Source of the DNA: Cycas panzhihuaensis
Taxonomy: Eukaryota; Cycadophyta
Assembly: GCA_023213395.1 (NCBI GenBank)
Contig: CM041465.1
Coordinates: forward strand, 33,487,741 to 33,551,740
Length of the DNA: 64,000 nucleotides
Reading direction: 5' to 3'
Shown: positions 23,076 to 34,180 of the stretch, in pieces
Layout: every line of letters starts with the position of its first letter
Position numbering within the stretch: position 1 is the stretch's first letter
The notes under the pieces: model-generated
The model's input: the letters and a program-made list of their open reading frames with translations, nothing else
What the model was told of the DNA's origin: nothing
Databases searched by the model: none
Made by a program: the position numbers and the translations under genes

Positions 23076-23284
23076 TGTTGGAATATAATGTTTTATCCTA
23101 GGTTCTCTAAGGGGTAAGTATTAATCCCCTCATTTGTAACTCCTAATGTAGCCTCAAACACTTGTCTGACACATGTCATCTGTACATGTATCAATTACAC
23201 TTTCTCATGTATATTTAAGGAGGTATATGCTCTCATAATCAAGCATATCAATTTACCTCATTCATTTAGTTTGTGATTCTAACA
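23076..23284 (+). repeat. E2 3' LTR
   Basis: Follows the purine run TTAAGAGAGGG. Starts TGTTGGAATATAATG and ends TTCTAACA before TSD ATTTC. Confidence 0.92.
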
Positions 23285-23827
23285 ATTTCGAAGAATGGTT
23301 TTGGTGTGAACTCCAATGCAAAATTGTGAAAATCCATGATATACCAGTAAAGGACGCTTAAGGAACAATTTTAGGAAGCTTTTGGAACCCCTGGGATGGT
23401 TGCAGGTCACGAAACTAGCTCTTAGGGAATGGTTCTCTTCAGGTGTAGAAATGATTTTGACAAGAAGGAACGATTCTAGAACAATGAACATTTCATAGAG
23501 GACAATTTTGCACTGAAGCTTCTAGTGAAAAATCATACGTCCATACAAACATATAAAAAGGCACTTGATTATTATTAATTAGGGTTTGGTGTTATGAAAA
23601 GTCAAAGGATATGATTGTAAAGTTGTACCCCTTTAGGTTTTTGGCCATGTAAAATGGTATAAATAAGTCATTTCTCCCGTTGGTTCAATGGTGAGAGTCG
23701 AACAATGAAAGTGATGTAATACAAAGTAATTGTATCCAACATCGATTAATAAAATGTATAAGTTATGAGGAAAATCTTATGCATTCTATGTGACTGATGA
23801 TTTATTGCTTATGTCATGATTGAATAT
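23285..23827 (+). repeat. E10 3' LTR, middle part
   Basis: Resumes the LTR begun at 10662 after the E2 insertion. It has GGTATAAATAAGTC near 23655 as a probable TATA box. Downstream words (TTAATAAAATGTATAAGTTATGAGGAAAAT) parallel the R-U5 region of the E3 and E4 LTRs (AATAAATAACCAAGTTATGTGGAAAAT), supporting membership in the same gypsy group. E4 starts at 23828, so the LTR end is beyond the window. Confidence 0.65.
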
Positions 23828-24681
23828 TGTTGGGGTCAAATTGAACACCTATGCATTTAGTTGATGGGATGCATGTCATTCGGTATGTAATAATACATTG
23901 TGAATGCAGGTTAGAAACCTAGCAAGCATCCAAACTGTGGAACGCATGGATTTCTAGTAGGAAATGACAAAGATAGCCTCTTGGGAAATGCACGATAGGG
24001 TGCATTCCAAAGCAGGGATGCACAATAGACAAAGCCAAATTTGGGATGTACGAGGGGTGCATGAACCATAACGAGTAGAACGCAAGCCAAAGAAAGCCAT
24101 GAGAGTATGGACACAAGGACAGATGGTTTTGATTGAATGTAATTAATAATCAACTAATAGATTGATTACCAAGAGGCGTGTGTTATGTAAAAGGGACAAT
24201 TGTGACTATTGGTCACAATTGTTCCCCAAAAGGCACGCAAAGGGTATTTATAGGCCATTTCTCACCATTTTAGATGTGAGAGCCGAGTTACTGAGTCTTG
24301 TGATATGTTCTCAAGTGTGAGAGCCAACTGATTCATTCCTATGTCTTGTTTCTAGTACGGATGCCAAAGTGTATTGTAATGTGGATGGTGTTCTAGTAGG
24401 GAAAAAGCCATATGATCATATGGAATTGATCTAAATAGCGATATTGCTTAATAAATAACCAAGTTATGTGGAAAATGTCTCTCATATGTCATTTGTGATT
24501 AATATATGATGATTTGATGATTGGTGATACTATGATAATGTTGTGATTTATGCTATATTATAGACTTATGTGACATATTATGTGTAATCAATCAGTATGA
24601 TGATAGCAAGCCCTAGTCTAGACTACCAGAAAGTGACCCTTTGACAAGTGCCCCTACTAAGAAGTAGAAGGGAAGTCAACG
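23828..24681 (+). repeat. E4 5' LTR
   Basis: TGTTGGGGTCAAATTG to ...AAGTCAACG, 854 bp; the terminal CA has become CG. The partner LTR is right of the window. GGGTATTTATAGGCC near 24245 is the probable TATA region. The primer-binding site TGGTTCCATTGTC follows at 24683-24695, as in E3. An inverted pair GGAAATGCAC / GTGCATTCC sits at 23985-24008, in the same relative place as the bipartite GTAC site in the E3 LTR. The left flank is AATAT. Confidence 0.8.
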
Positions 24682-25259
24682 TTGGTTCCATTGTCGAAGT
24701 CCACTAATGGGAGAAAGAGGAGAGAAGTCAAACTTCTCTAGTGCACAAAGATCAAGTCACCCCAGTTGTCGAAGTGATGATAGGCTTTAACTAAGCCATA
24801 ACAACCAGGGGACATTCCAATGCCACCTTAATGGCCTTTGAAGGCGAAAGAGACACCAAAAAAGCCTTCACCTAAGGGGATATTAGAATCAAGCAAACAG
24901 AGGGCTATAAGATGGGCAAATAAGAAGAAACTTACAAGGGCAAGGAGGTTGAGTATTGGGAAGATTAGCAAAATAAAAAATAATTTGTGGAAGTATCTAA
25001 GGTAAGTGGTCCCTAGACACCACAAGAAATAGGGAATAAAGGCTAGGGAGAGCCGATGGTGATAACACCTACCCCAGTTGAATTAAACATCCTAAGCCGA
25101 AAAGAAAATGAAAAGAATATAGAAGAAGCATAAAAGGTTACAAAGGAAAAAAGAAGAAGTTCCTAAAGAGGAAGAAGAAGATTCTAAGGAGGATTTTTCA
25201 GAGAAAGAAATAAAAACCCAAGGAAAGAAAGAAAATTAAGTGTAGAATCTACTCTAAAG
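24682..25259 (+). pseudogene. gag: E4 gag, first fragment
   Basis: Aligns with the E3 gag N-terminus: MPP near 24820, SPKGI, SKQRAIRWANKKKLTRARRLS, then an acidic stretch EEVPKEEEEDSKEDFSEKE. Interrupted at 25259 by E5, whose TSD is TAAAG on the left and CAAAG on the right. Gag resumes at 59195. Confidence 0.82.
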
Positions 25260-25799
25260 TGTGTGTTGGGAAATTATGTCAGTTGCAATATGAACCAAAT
25301 GCCATGGAAAACAAGAATTAAAAGGGAAGTTAGTTGTGACCAAGTAGTTGCAATGTCGGGCAAAAGGAAGGTGATTTGAACTGCAGTTACGTTGGCCTTA
25401 GCAAAAATAGTTTGAGCGACTGCAACAGAAGCAACAAATGGTTGAAAGTAGTTGCAACCAACTGTACAACCATAACTACCCTGGCACTCGGTAGTTATAG
25501 AACAGGAATATAAGTATGTAATGAGTAGGCGAAAAGGGGGTATGGCGTGTGCATGAGTACTGGTTGAATCTGAGTAGTAAGCGCTATGCACCTGTACAAA
25601 CTGTAATTAAGTCCTGTTCTATTGCATTAGTTGCAACCTTATGTATTGTTCTGGGTTCGTGTTTGGTTGTGAGAGGACCATACACAATCCATTATTAATA
25701 CAATGATCATGGCTTGTGTTCACTTTGGTTGATCTTGTGCTACTATTCTATTTGAGTCTTAAGATTGCCATATAGTATATATAGGCCGACAAGCACACA
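25260..25799 (+). repeat. E5 5' LTR
   Basis: TGTGTGTTGGGAAATTATG...AAGCACACA. It contains the palindrome GTTGCAAC at 25451-25458 and 25630-25637 plus near matches (GTTGCAAT), the word that builds the array at 40262-41000. The primer-binding site TGGTTTCGTTGCC is at 25801-25813. Confidence 0.88.
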
Positions 25800-25883
25800 T
25801 TGGTTTCGTTGCCTTCTAAACTAGGGCAAAGTATGGTGGAAGTCATAATGGACAAAGTTAAGCAGGTCCTTGGGTCCTCTTCC

Positions 25884-27700
25884 ATGCCACCCAGGGTTAA
25901 AGTAGAATCACGCCATGATCGTGGTGAACATTGGGATAAAAACAAACTCTAGGTTGGAATACGTAGGCCCATATTTGTGTTGACACCACGGAAGCATGTG
26001 AAGAGGTGATCATCTGCACACTCGACAGAGAAGTGAAAGTTGAGAAACGAAGGCGAATCAAATAAACAAAAGATGGGTGTGGAATCTAACGAGAGAACTA
26101 TCAAAGTGTAGGCAGTACAAAGCAACGATGAGCCAAGGTGTGCAATGGAAGAGGAACCCATAGACAAGGAACTAGTACAACTAGATTTAATTAAGAAAGA
26201 TTTTGCTAAGGGTGAAAGTTGGTAGCAAAATTTGGAAGAAGAAGATTCCACTACAAAAGAGATTTTGCTGGAGGAGAAAGTATTGAATAAGGATTTTCCT
26301 CAACTTGAAGATTAGTAATAGAATTTGGCCAGAGTATACAATTTTGAAGAAGTTCTAGCACAGGAAGAAAATTTAATTGAATTAGGAGTATACAGTGTAG
26401 CGGACAAGCCCGAAGCCATCATTTGTTGGAAATTCGAACTCTGAGTCACATAATGTATCCCCTCTTCAAGTTACCAATGGCAAGTCTAGGTAGCAGTATC
26501 AGAGGAGGAGTAGGGAGTCATACACTGCCAGGAGGGGTACAAAGTGGAATATTATGTGGAACAAGCTAAGGAAGTACGACACCTTATATCATTGTGCAAA
26601 GTGACTCTATTTTTTCAAATTTGCAATTTGATGGATCTATGAATCCAGGTGATCATTTGCCCTTATTCAAAAATATGATTCAAATTAAAAGAATTGTAGA
26701 TCAAAATGAAATAAAAGCCCGATTTTTTTCAACATTAAGAGGACCAGTAGTTGCATGGTTTCAATACGTAGCAAGTCAGCAACTAAGTTGGGATCAATTG
26801 CAAGCTCAGTTTTTGGATAGATTCCAAAAGCTCAGGGATTTAATAGCCATATTACAGGCTTTGGCAGAAATCTGGCAATATCTCGAAGAGTCTATGAATA
26901 ACTTTGATGGAAGAATAAGAGTCATTATGAATAAAATGCAATCTGCAATGACGATAAATCTTATGCTTGCCATGAAGTATTTTGTGCAGGGATTGATACT
27001 GCAACTCAAAAATAAAGTAATGTCACACCTAAGGAACAATTAGGAGCAGGTAAGAGAGTTAGCCTTAAAATTTGAACATAAAATGAAATCAACTTACTCT
27101 CAAATGGCAACGTAAGTCTCAATATATTCTCCAATGACGAGCATTGGAATGCAATTCTTACAAACACTGCAAATGGGTACAAACCCAGAAATTGAGACTT
27201 TGAAGAAGGAGGTTGAAGTATTGAAGCAACAGTCACCATTTTCTATTCCAACAAATATGCAACAAAATCAGGAATTAGAGAAGCTACATGCAGAATTGTT
27301 ATGTTTATGAATAAAAAAAATCAAGAGAAAATATTTGGTGTTCCCCACCTTGCAATCAGTAAGGACATTTGAAGAATGAACATAGTGGACTTTCAAAATG
27401 GTGTGACAATTATCGATGAAATAACCATAATACTTGGGAGTGTTTTTTCAAGCCAAAGCATAACAAAAGAGAAGTCCACAATGTATTCTTGAAGAAGACA
27501 AAACGAGGAACAACGAAGTGACATAAAGGCAAAACAAAGCCAATTCATTGTTTTTTATTTCAAAGATGGGGGTATTACAGATCCGAATGTCTGCTGGAGG
27601 AAAAAGAAGGAGAGTTTATTTATGAAGAATGCAGACCAACGGATCACAAATGGGCAAATTGTCCAAAGAACACTAAAGTGTAGAGCGCTAATCTAGTGGA
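25884..27700 (+). pseudogene. gag: E5 gag (gypsy)
   Basis: Starts MPPRVKVESRHDRG at 25884. An acidic region with stops follows. The gag core is open at 26594-27043: PGDHLPLFKNMIQIKRI, EIKARFFSTLRGPVVAWFQYV, AQFLDRFQKLRD, MKYFVQGLILQLKN. A helical part (TLKKEVEVLKQQ) comes next. From 27346 there are four degenerate zinc-knuckle-like segments (WCDNYR..NHNTWECF, HCFLFQRWGYYRSEC, YEECRPTDHKWANC and a poorer first one). E3 and E4 gag are the closest relatives here. Confidence 0.83.
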
Positions 27701-27835
27701 TGTTATTTTGGACAAAGAAATACCAACGTATTTGCAGACATGTAGTGGCAAAATGATAGGGTCTCCTTTTCAAGACAATTTTTCAGTGTTAGATAATGTG
27801 ACAACAATATTTTGGAGGCTAAAATTTTGACAGGT

Positions 27836-28370
27836 TGGCAGCGCGGTTTCCCCCCCAAACTTCCGCGGGGGGTTCCAAGGGGGGCGATAGCCCTCGTCCC
27901 AAAAAGCTAGCACTAAAAAGCATACTAAATTGTAAAGAGAATCAGGGTCATTTGCTCAAAATACCCTAGATTCTATGGTCGACATTTGTGCCTTGTATGA
28001 CTCACGTAGCTCGATTTAGGGTGTTTTTTCATTATGTTGATGGTGTTCGATGTATTGGATGCACTGTGAGGAGTTGGACGAGTGGTTGTTGTTGCTGTTA
28101 GCATTCTGCTACAGATTTTATACACTTCTTCATTCTTGATAATAAAGATCGATACCTTTCCTGTGTGGATGTTTCCCTAGCACACTGTTAGGGTTTTACC
28201 ACGTTATATCGGGTGTATATGTGATGCTTGGCTTTCTTATTCATTTTATTGTATTATCTCTGGTTTAAGAACTTGCATGTTAAATTTTAGTTTCGATTGC
28301 TGTAACTAGTTTCAAAATAGTTTAGATTTTGGTGGCGGTTTCAGGTTATTGGGACCTTGTCTTTTCAACA
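27836..28370. repeat. Solo-LTR-like insertion in E5
   Basis: Interrupts gag-PR. It starts with a GC-rich stretch that can fold (runs of C at 27851 and of G at 27865 and 27880), then an AT-rich tail with AATAAAGATCGATACC and GGGTTTTACCACG. G/C-rich hairpins and such a tail are seen in LTRs of other plant elements. Exact ends and a target duplication could not be fixed, so it may be a solo LTR or a fragment of another short retroelement. Confidence 0.4.
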
Positions 28371-29017
28371 TTCAGACCCAATAGTAGAAAAACAATGGCT
28401 TTAGGAATCAGTGAATATTCTTCAAGAGGCCATGGGCAAGGTCTAGTAGGAAGAATTTTAGCAGGAGCAAAGATTTAAAGGCCAACATTATAAAAGAAGA
28501 TTGCACAAGAAGGTTTGAATCCTTGGCAATACTTGCAAACAGTTAAAGATTTGCTTACAGACTAGGAGTTTCAATTCCTATATCTATTGTTTTTAAGTGG
28601 TGGGAAGCTAGCTACTTCCAATAGCTAGTACTAGAGCAAATTGAGAACTCGTACTAAGGGCTATTAATTATACTGGAGTTGACCCAAGAGTTTGAATGGT
28701 AGTTTTGGGGACAACTTTGTGTAAAACAATTGTTGATGGGGGCTTAAGGATGAATGTGCTACTGGAATCCTCTTAGATAGCTTTGGGAAGGCCCGATGTG
28801 GTTGCTCTAGACTATTCAATTGGGCTGGCTAACCAATTGCAGGTTAGACCTATGGGTTCTTTATTGAATGTCCGAGTAACTATTGTAGGAATTACTGAGT
28901 TGTTAGATCTTGTAGTAGTCAGGATGCAAGGCCAAAGGACTTACCCAACATTGTTGAGAAGACCTTGGCTGTTAGCAATAAAAGCCATTCAAGATTGGCA
29001 AAACATACTTTTACACT
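28371..29017 (+). pseudogene. pol: E5 protease (gypsy)
   Basis: EGLNPWQYLQTVKDLL near 28510 leads into a retropepsin: KTIVDGGLRMNVLLES with the catalytic Asp, GLANQLQVRPMGSLLNVRVTI, and YPTLLRRPWLLAIKAIQDW. It aligns with the E3 protease (VIVDGGTAVNVLP, YPALLGRPWLY). E9 is inserted just after it, with TSD ACACT at 29013-29017 and 36391-36395. Confidence 0.82.
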
Positions 29018-29564
29018 TGTTAAACCTTATGTTTACATGTTAAGATATTGTACTTTATTTTTCATGTAATATGTGTACTTTTTACTTTAGGGGTGACTTA
29101 TCACTTAAGTGATAAAGTGCACACCCACATTCTTTCTAGTGACACAACGTTGTTACTAAAGGGTCAAATGGACCCTCATGAATTTTTGCTCACATGAGAG
29201 CCCAAAAGGACACATGTCCAACATGCAAGGCATGTATCTTGGATGTTTGACACTTGTCATCCAAGGCCTTAGGTCTCTCATTTCACTCTATATAATGAGA
29301 CCTCTTCTTATTGTCTCACAAGAGAGTTGGAGCTCTATTGTTATGCTGTCAGTTTGCTAATCAAACTGTTCATTCTTTAGAGGTTGGACCAATTCCAACT
29401 CCACATATTGGGTATCATTTTCTCTTGCTCCTTCATTTGTGCTTTGTCTCTTTGCTCTCTATTTTCCTTGAGATTATTATACTTGTTTGTATTTTTGCAA
29501 CTAGAACTAGAGTGATCCTAGTTTCTAGATCTTGGGACCTGAGGCCATCTAGCCTCTTTTCACA
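29018..29564 (+). repeat. E9 5' LTR
   Basis: TGTTAAACCTTATG...CTTTTCACA. Contains an 18-bp perfect palindrome centred on CTTAAG (29098-29115), conserved at 35918-35935 in the 3' LTR. Confidence 0.93.
29289..29296 (+). promoter_or_regulatory. E9 TATA box
   Basis: TATATAAT within CTCTATATAATGAGACC; the same box is at 36113-36120 in the 3' LTR. Position 270 bp into the LTR suits a plant copia core promoter. Confidence 0.65.
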
Positions 29565-30083
29565 TTTGGTATCAGAGCAAGAGGAGACTAGCTCGCTCTG
29601 TTCTGGTTTGCAGCTGCTCAAGGAGATTTGAAGAAAGCTACAAACCCTTGGTGACAACCTTCGACCAAGGCGATCCAAGGTTTGTTTTGAAGATTTTTTG
29701 CGGTGTTCAAGCTTTTGGAGCTACATTTGCAGGCTGGAGCAAGTACATTTCAAATCTGAATTTTTTTTCAGACTTTTATCAAGAGTGCATGCAGGTTCAA
29801 GGCTTTGCTAGAGTAGTTTAAAAGGAGGAGCTTTCCATACTCAAATCTGAAATTATTTTTCAGATTTTTTACAAGGTTTTTGAGCAAAGTACTCACGTTT
29901 TTCATGGTGGACAGCAATTTTCTGAGTTGTTTCTTCTCATAGTTCAGGTGCTGGCATATTATGCAGCTCACTGAAACTCTATAATGAAGTTTGTTTCAAG
30001 TTATTAATCCTCTTGCAGGCCGTGGATCAATTTCTCGGCATTTTCAGCCTTGAAATCCCACTCAAAAAGCATAAAAAATTGCT

Positions 30084-30560
30084 GGTTTTCATACTTAGAG
30101 TTGTTTTCATACTTAAACAACTGTGTTTTCATACTTAAAGAGTTGTTTTCATACTTTATGACAGCTGTTTTCATACTTTATGACAGCTGTTTTTCATACT
30201 TAAAGAGCTGTTTTCATACTTAAACAGCTGTGTTTTCATACTTAAAGAGCTGTTTTCATACTTTATGACAAATTGCTTTTCATACTTAAAAGCTGTTTTC
30301 ATACTTTATGAGAGTTGTTTTTCATACTGTTTTCATACTTTATGATAGTTGTTTTCATACTTAAAAAGCTGTTTTCATACTTTATAACAATTTGTTTTTA
30401 TATTTAAAGAGTTGTTTTCATACTTAAACAAATGTGTTTTCATACTTAAAGAGTTGTTTTCATACTTTATGACACTGTTTTCATACTTAAAGAGCTGTTT
30501 TCATACTTTATGAGATTGTTTTCATACTTAAAGAGTTGTTTTCATACTTAAAGTGTTGTT
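30084..30560 (+). repeat. E9 leader tandem repeat (TTTTCATACTT)
   Basis: About 22 copies of TTTCATAC in under 500 bp, in two alternating forms: ...CATACTTAAAGAGCTG and ...CATACTTTATGACAGCTG. Spacing is mostly 20-25 bp. Some junctions contain the palindrome CAGCTG. It lies in the untranslated leader between primer-binding site and gag. No copies are seen in the E9 LTR. Confidence 0.88.
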
Positions 30561-31620
30561 TTCAAGCTACATACAAAGAAATTTGAATACGAGCTCTTCT
30601 ATGGCATTTTCAAGGTTTTTGAGAAAGTGTTAATTGACTTTAAGAGAAGTGATTTCAAGTGTTTTTCATATTCAAAAAGTGATATTTATCACTAATTTTT
30701 TAAACACTTTAAGGCACCTTGCATGGTGACCTAATAACCCTTAGTCTCAAAGAGGGTTTAAAACACTTTGTACTTAATAAAAATCACTTCTTCTTTTGAT
30801 CGTTGGGACTAATTTAAAGTCCCAACACTTGGTGCTTGATGTCCATTTTCATGCAAGTGGTTCTCTTACCTTCACTTTTTCAGCATTAAAAGGAACCCAC
30901 TTGTATCTTCATCACAAGTTTTGCATTACTTCTTTTCAGTACTTAAGCCTTTTTTGTCAAAAAGTACTTTGCAAAACTTATTGTAATCAAGCATTTGGTT
31001 TCTTACTTGGATCAACAAAGCACTACATTTTTCATTAAAGTGCTCATTGTAAAAACATTACTAGTGTTCATATTGATGTACTTACATTGCTTCCTCTTGA
31101 AGCCACTTTCATTGTAAAGCTTAATCAAAGCATTTTCATAAGTACATTTTCCAAGCAAAAGAAATCTAAGTTCACTTTAAAATCTGCTAAAAAGTGACTT
31201 AAAATCTATTGGAGAGGCTCGAAAAAGGTTCAAACCTTGCCTCTAAATTAACCTTAAGCTTGGTGCATTCCCTAGGGGACCAACCGACCGTACGGTCAGT
31301 GCATGACAATTAAGGTTGCTTGAGGGAAAGGAGGTTCGAAAAGGGTGTTATTGGGGCTGTGAATCCCAGGGAAAGCATGGTACGTCCATGCAGATCAACC
31401 CTACCTGCCTTGTCCTAGATTTAACTTGGCCAACTATTGGATCTCCTCTATAAGATCAAGGTGGACCAACTCCATAGCCTAGTCCTCCACCCCTCATCAT
31501 TTCATTCAGTTGTTGGATCTTCTAGTAAGATCAGGACTGTTGGTTTCATTAGAAGGTGGAACTTAAGCGACGAAAGCTTTGAGTTTCCAAGTTATCTGCT
31601 AGCTTCAAGCTTTTATAAAC
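30561..31620. other. E9 leader, remaining part
   Basis: One kilobase without recognisable protein coding. The open frames at 30796-31038 and 31437-31682 look like nothing known. It is AT-rich with TTTTCA words at its left side. Confidence 0.55.
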
Positions 31621-32640
31621 TGAAACATGGCTGCCATAAACATGCTAAATGCATGCACCATTTGGTTAATAGGACAAGATAATTATCAAGAATGGAAGAG
31701 ACTCACTCAGAACTTGCTAATCATGAACGAATTTTGGAGTTATGTTTCTGGGAGATTACCTTGACCAGCACCTGTTACCAATGGAAATGTTACTGTGCAA
31801 CCTGATGATGTTTTGCTTGCTGCTTGGAAAGCCAAAGATGAAATTGCTTTGGCATTCCTTCACATGATTGTTGATATGCATGTAGATTAGAATATTGCTG
31901 GTGCTAAAACTTCTAAGGAAGCTTGGGACACTTTGTCCTCATTGTATGAAAGGCGAGATTAAACTCGCATTTTAATGGTTAAGGCAAAATTGTATTCTGT
32001 TAAGTTTATCAAGCCTATGTCGGCTTTTCTTTCCTCCATCAAGGAGGTATGTAATGAACTGAATACACTTGGAAGTCTAGCTACAAGGGATGAATTGATC
32101 ACATCCATCACCAAAGCCTTACCGAAAGACTACAATGGCTTCATTTCGTCTACTACAAGAGATGGTTCTCTCAAAACTATCATTTCGTCTACTACAAGAG
32201 ATGGTTCTCTCAAAACTATGACATTCAACGAATTTGAAAGTCTGCTACTTCAAGAAGAACAAATCTACACTAAGGATAATGAGGAGGAACCATCTACATC
32301 AGGTGCATTCACGGCCAATTCAAAGGCCAAACAACAACCCAAACCTGCACTTTCAAAGCAGTTTGGGAACATGAACATTGGGTCTTCAAGGACCAATGTT
32401 GTATGTCATGTGTGGCAAACCCGCCACATAGCACCCGATTGTCGGAAAAAGCAAGTAGATTCACGCCAGCAGCAGCCCACGTCATCGAATCAACGATGCA
32501 AAGCTACGTCGTGATGCAGAAGTTAGCCGGTTTCAACAATGACAACAAGAAGAAGAACCCTCGACCAAATCGAGGTGCCTATCGAGGAGGTCAAAGAGGA
32601 AGGGGGGGTTTCAGAGGTGGCAATCAACGCCACTCTAATC
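31621..32640 (+). pseudogene. gag: E9 gag (copia)
   Basis: Copia gag N-terminus: QDNYQEWKRLTQNLLIMNEFWSYV, then EIALAFLHMIVD, SKEAWDTLSSLYERRD with stops, and a long open part from 31975 (MVKAKLYSVKFIKPM). A 39-bp exact in-frame tandem duplication at 32143-32220 repeats ISSTTRDGSLKT. The zinc knuckle is damaged (CHVWQTRHIAPDC lacks the second Cys). A basic Gly/Arg-rich tail (RGGQRGRGGFRGGN) follows in another frame. Closest relative in the window: E8a gag. Confidence 0.87.
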
Positions 32641-34180
32641 AATTTGCAGATGAAGACAAACTATTTTGTGCATATCGAACATCCAAGGTTGATGAAACTT
32701 GGATTATTGATTCTGGAGCTTCACAACACATGACTGGAAGTGAAGAGCTCCTCACCAACATCAAGGAAGGAAAAGGTCAATCAGTGACCTTTGGGAATAA
32801 TCAATCTATCAAAATCTCAGGAGTAGGCACAATAACTCCATTTTTTTCTTCATCAAATCCTTCCTCCACATTTCTCGATGGCAATGCCTATTTAATACCT
32901 TCAATGGACAAAAACTTACTATCTGTTAGCAAGTTGGACAAGCAACAGATGAGTGTATTATTCGAAACGGAAATGTATAATTAGTGACAAAGAAGACCAA
33001 GTAGTAGTCATGGCTATGAGGATCAAGGCCTCTACAAGTTGGATGCAAATAATATAACACTTGATTTTGCTTACTCTGGTTCCATTGTCACTCCCTACTT
33101 GTCCAAGATGCAACTTTGGCATCAACGTCTAGGCCATTTGAGCTTAGACAATTTGAGGTAGATGATCAACAAGAACATGGTACATGGGCTTCCAAAGATC
33201 TATAGAACAAAATGTCTTTGTGAAGCATGCATTATGGGAACCCAGCATCGTTTGCCTTTCCCTAAAGGCAAAGCGTGGCGTGCATCACATCCTCTGCAAT
33301 TGGTACATTCGGATTTATGCGGACCTATGACCACAACATCTTTTGGAGGAGCTTTGTATTGCATCTCCTTCATTGATGACTTTTCTCACAAAGTCTGGGT
33401 CTATTTCATCAAACACAAATCTGAAGCATTTTCCAAGTTCAAAGAATTCAAGCTTGAAGTAGAAAATGAGTCTGGCTACTCAATCAAAACATTCAGGACA
33501 AACAATGGAGGTGAATTTATATCAAATGAATTCACACAATACTGCAAGGATAATGGCATTCGGAGACAACTAACTATACCTCACACTCCTCAACAAAACG
33601 GAGTCTCCAAACGAATGAACAGAACTTTGGCCAATAAAGCCAAAGCTATGATGCATGCACAAGGACTCACTCAAGCTTCTTTCAAGCATTTCACATAGCC
33701 GCCTATGTGGCCAATCACAGCCCTACTACAGTCCACCAACATGACACCCGAGGAGGCATGGTCCGGCAAAAGCCTCTTGTCACCATTTGAGGAGTTTTGG
33801 GTGCCTCGCTTATATGCACATTCCCGATCACAAAGGAAGAAATTAGACAAGCATAGTCCGAATGCATCTTTGTAGGTTATGCCATTCACAAAGAAAGCCT
33901 ACAAGTTGTATGATCCTATAGGGAAGAAAATGCATCTCTTAAGAGATGTCATCTTTGCTGAAGAAGATCACAAGGAGGTGCAAACAACATCCATGCAACT
34001 TCCCGTTGACAAAGGCAAGAAGATTGTTGAGGCCTTCCTTCCCTCTCAATCCTCTACACCATGTTCATCATCAGCACCAGCTGGACTGTCTACTTCAACT
34101 GAATTTGATCCACTTGATCCAAGCTCATCTTCTGTTGACCAACCACTCAGACCAGAAGATCTTGAGGTTCAAGTAACTTC
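32641..34180 (+). pseudogene. pol: E9 protease and integrase (copia)
   Basis: Protease WIIDSGASQHMTG near 32700 is intact at DSGA. Integrase: LWHQRLGHLSLDNLR, CLCEACIMGTQHR, HSDLCGPM. Two of three catalytic residues are changed: the second Asp (expected RTDNGGEF) reads RTNNGGEF, and the Glu (expected NGVAERMNRT) reads NGVSKRMNRT. Stops and a frameshift occur near 33690-33880. The Ser/Pro-rich linker (SSSAPAGLSTST) leads into RT. Confidence 0.9.

Larger units (their letters stand above)
10714..23284 (+). mobile_element. E2: Ty1/copia element split by E3
   Basis: LTRs of 207 and 209 bp, TG...CA ends, and a perfect TSD ATTTC at 10709-10713 and 23285-23289. Without the 7.46 kb nested E3 and its TSD the element is about 5.1 kb, the same size as E1, which it resembles throughout. 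The LTR pair differs at about 13 positions plus one 2-bp indel by eye, near 6%. The coding region is heavily damaged. Confidence 0.93.
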
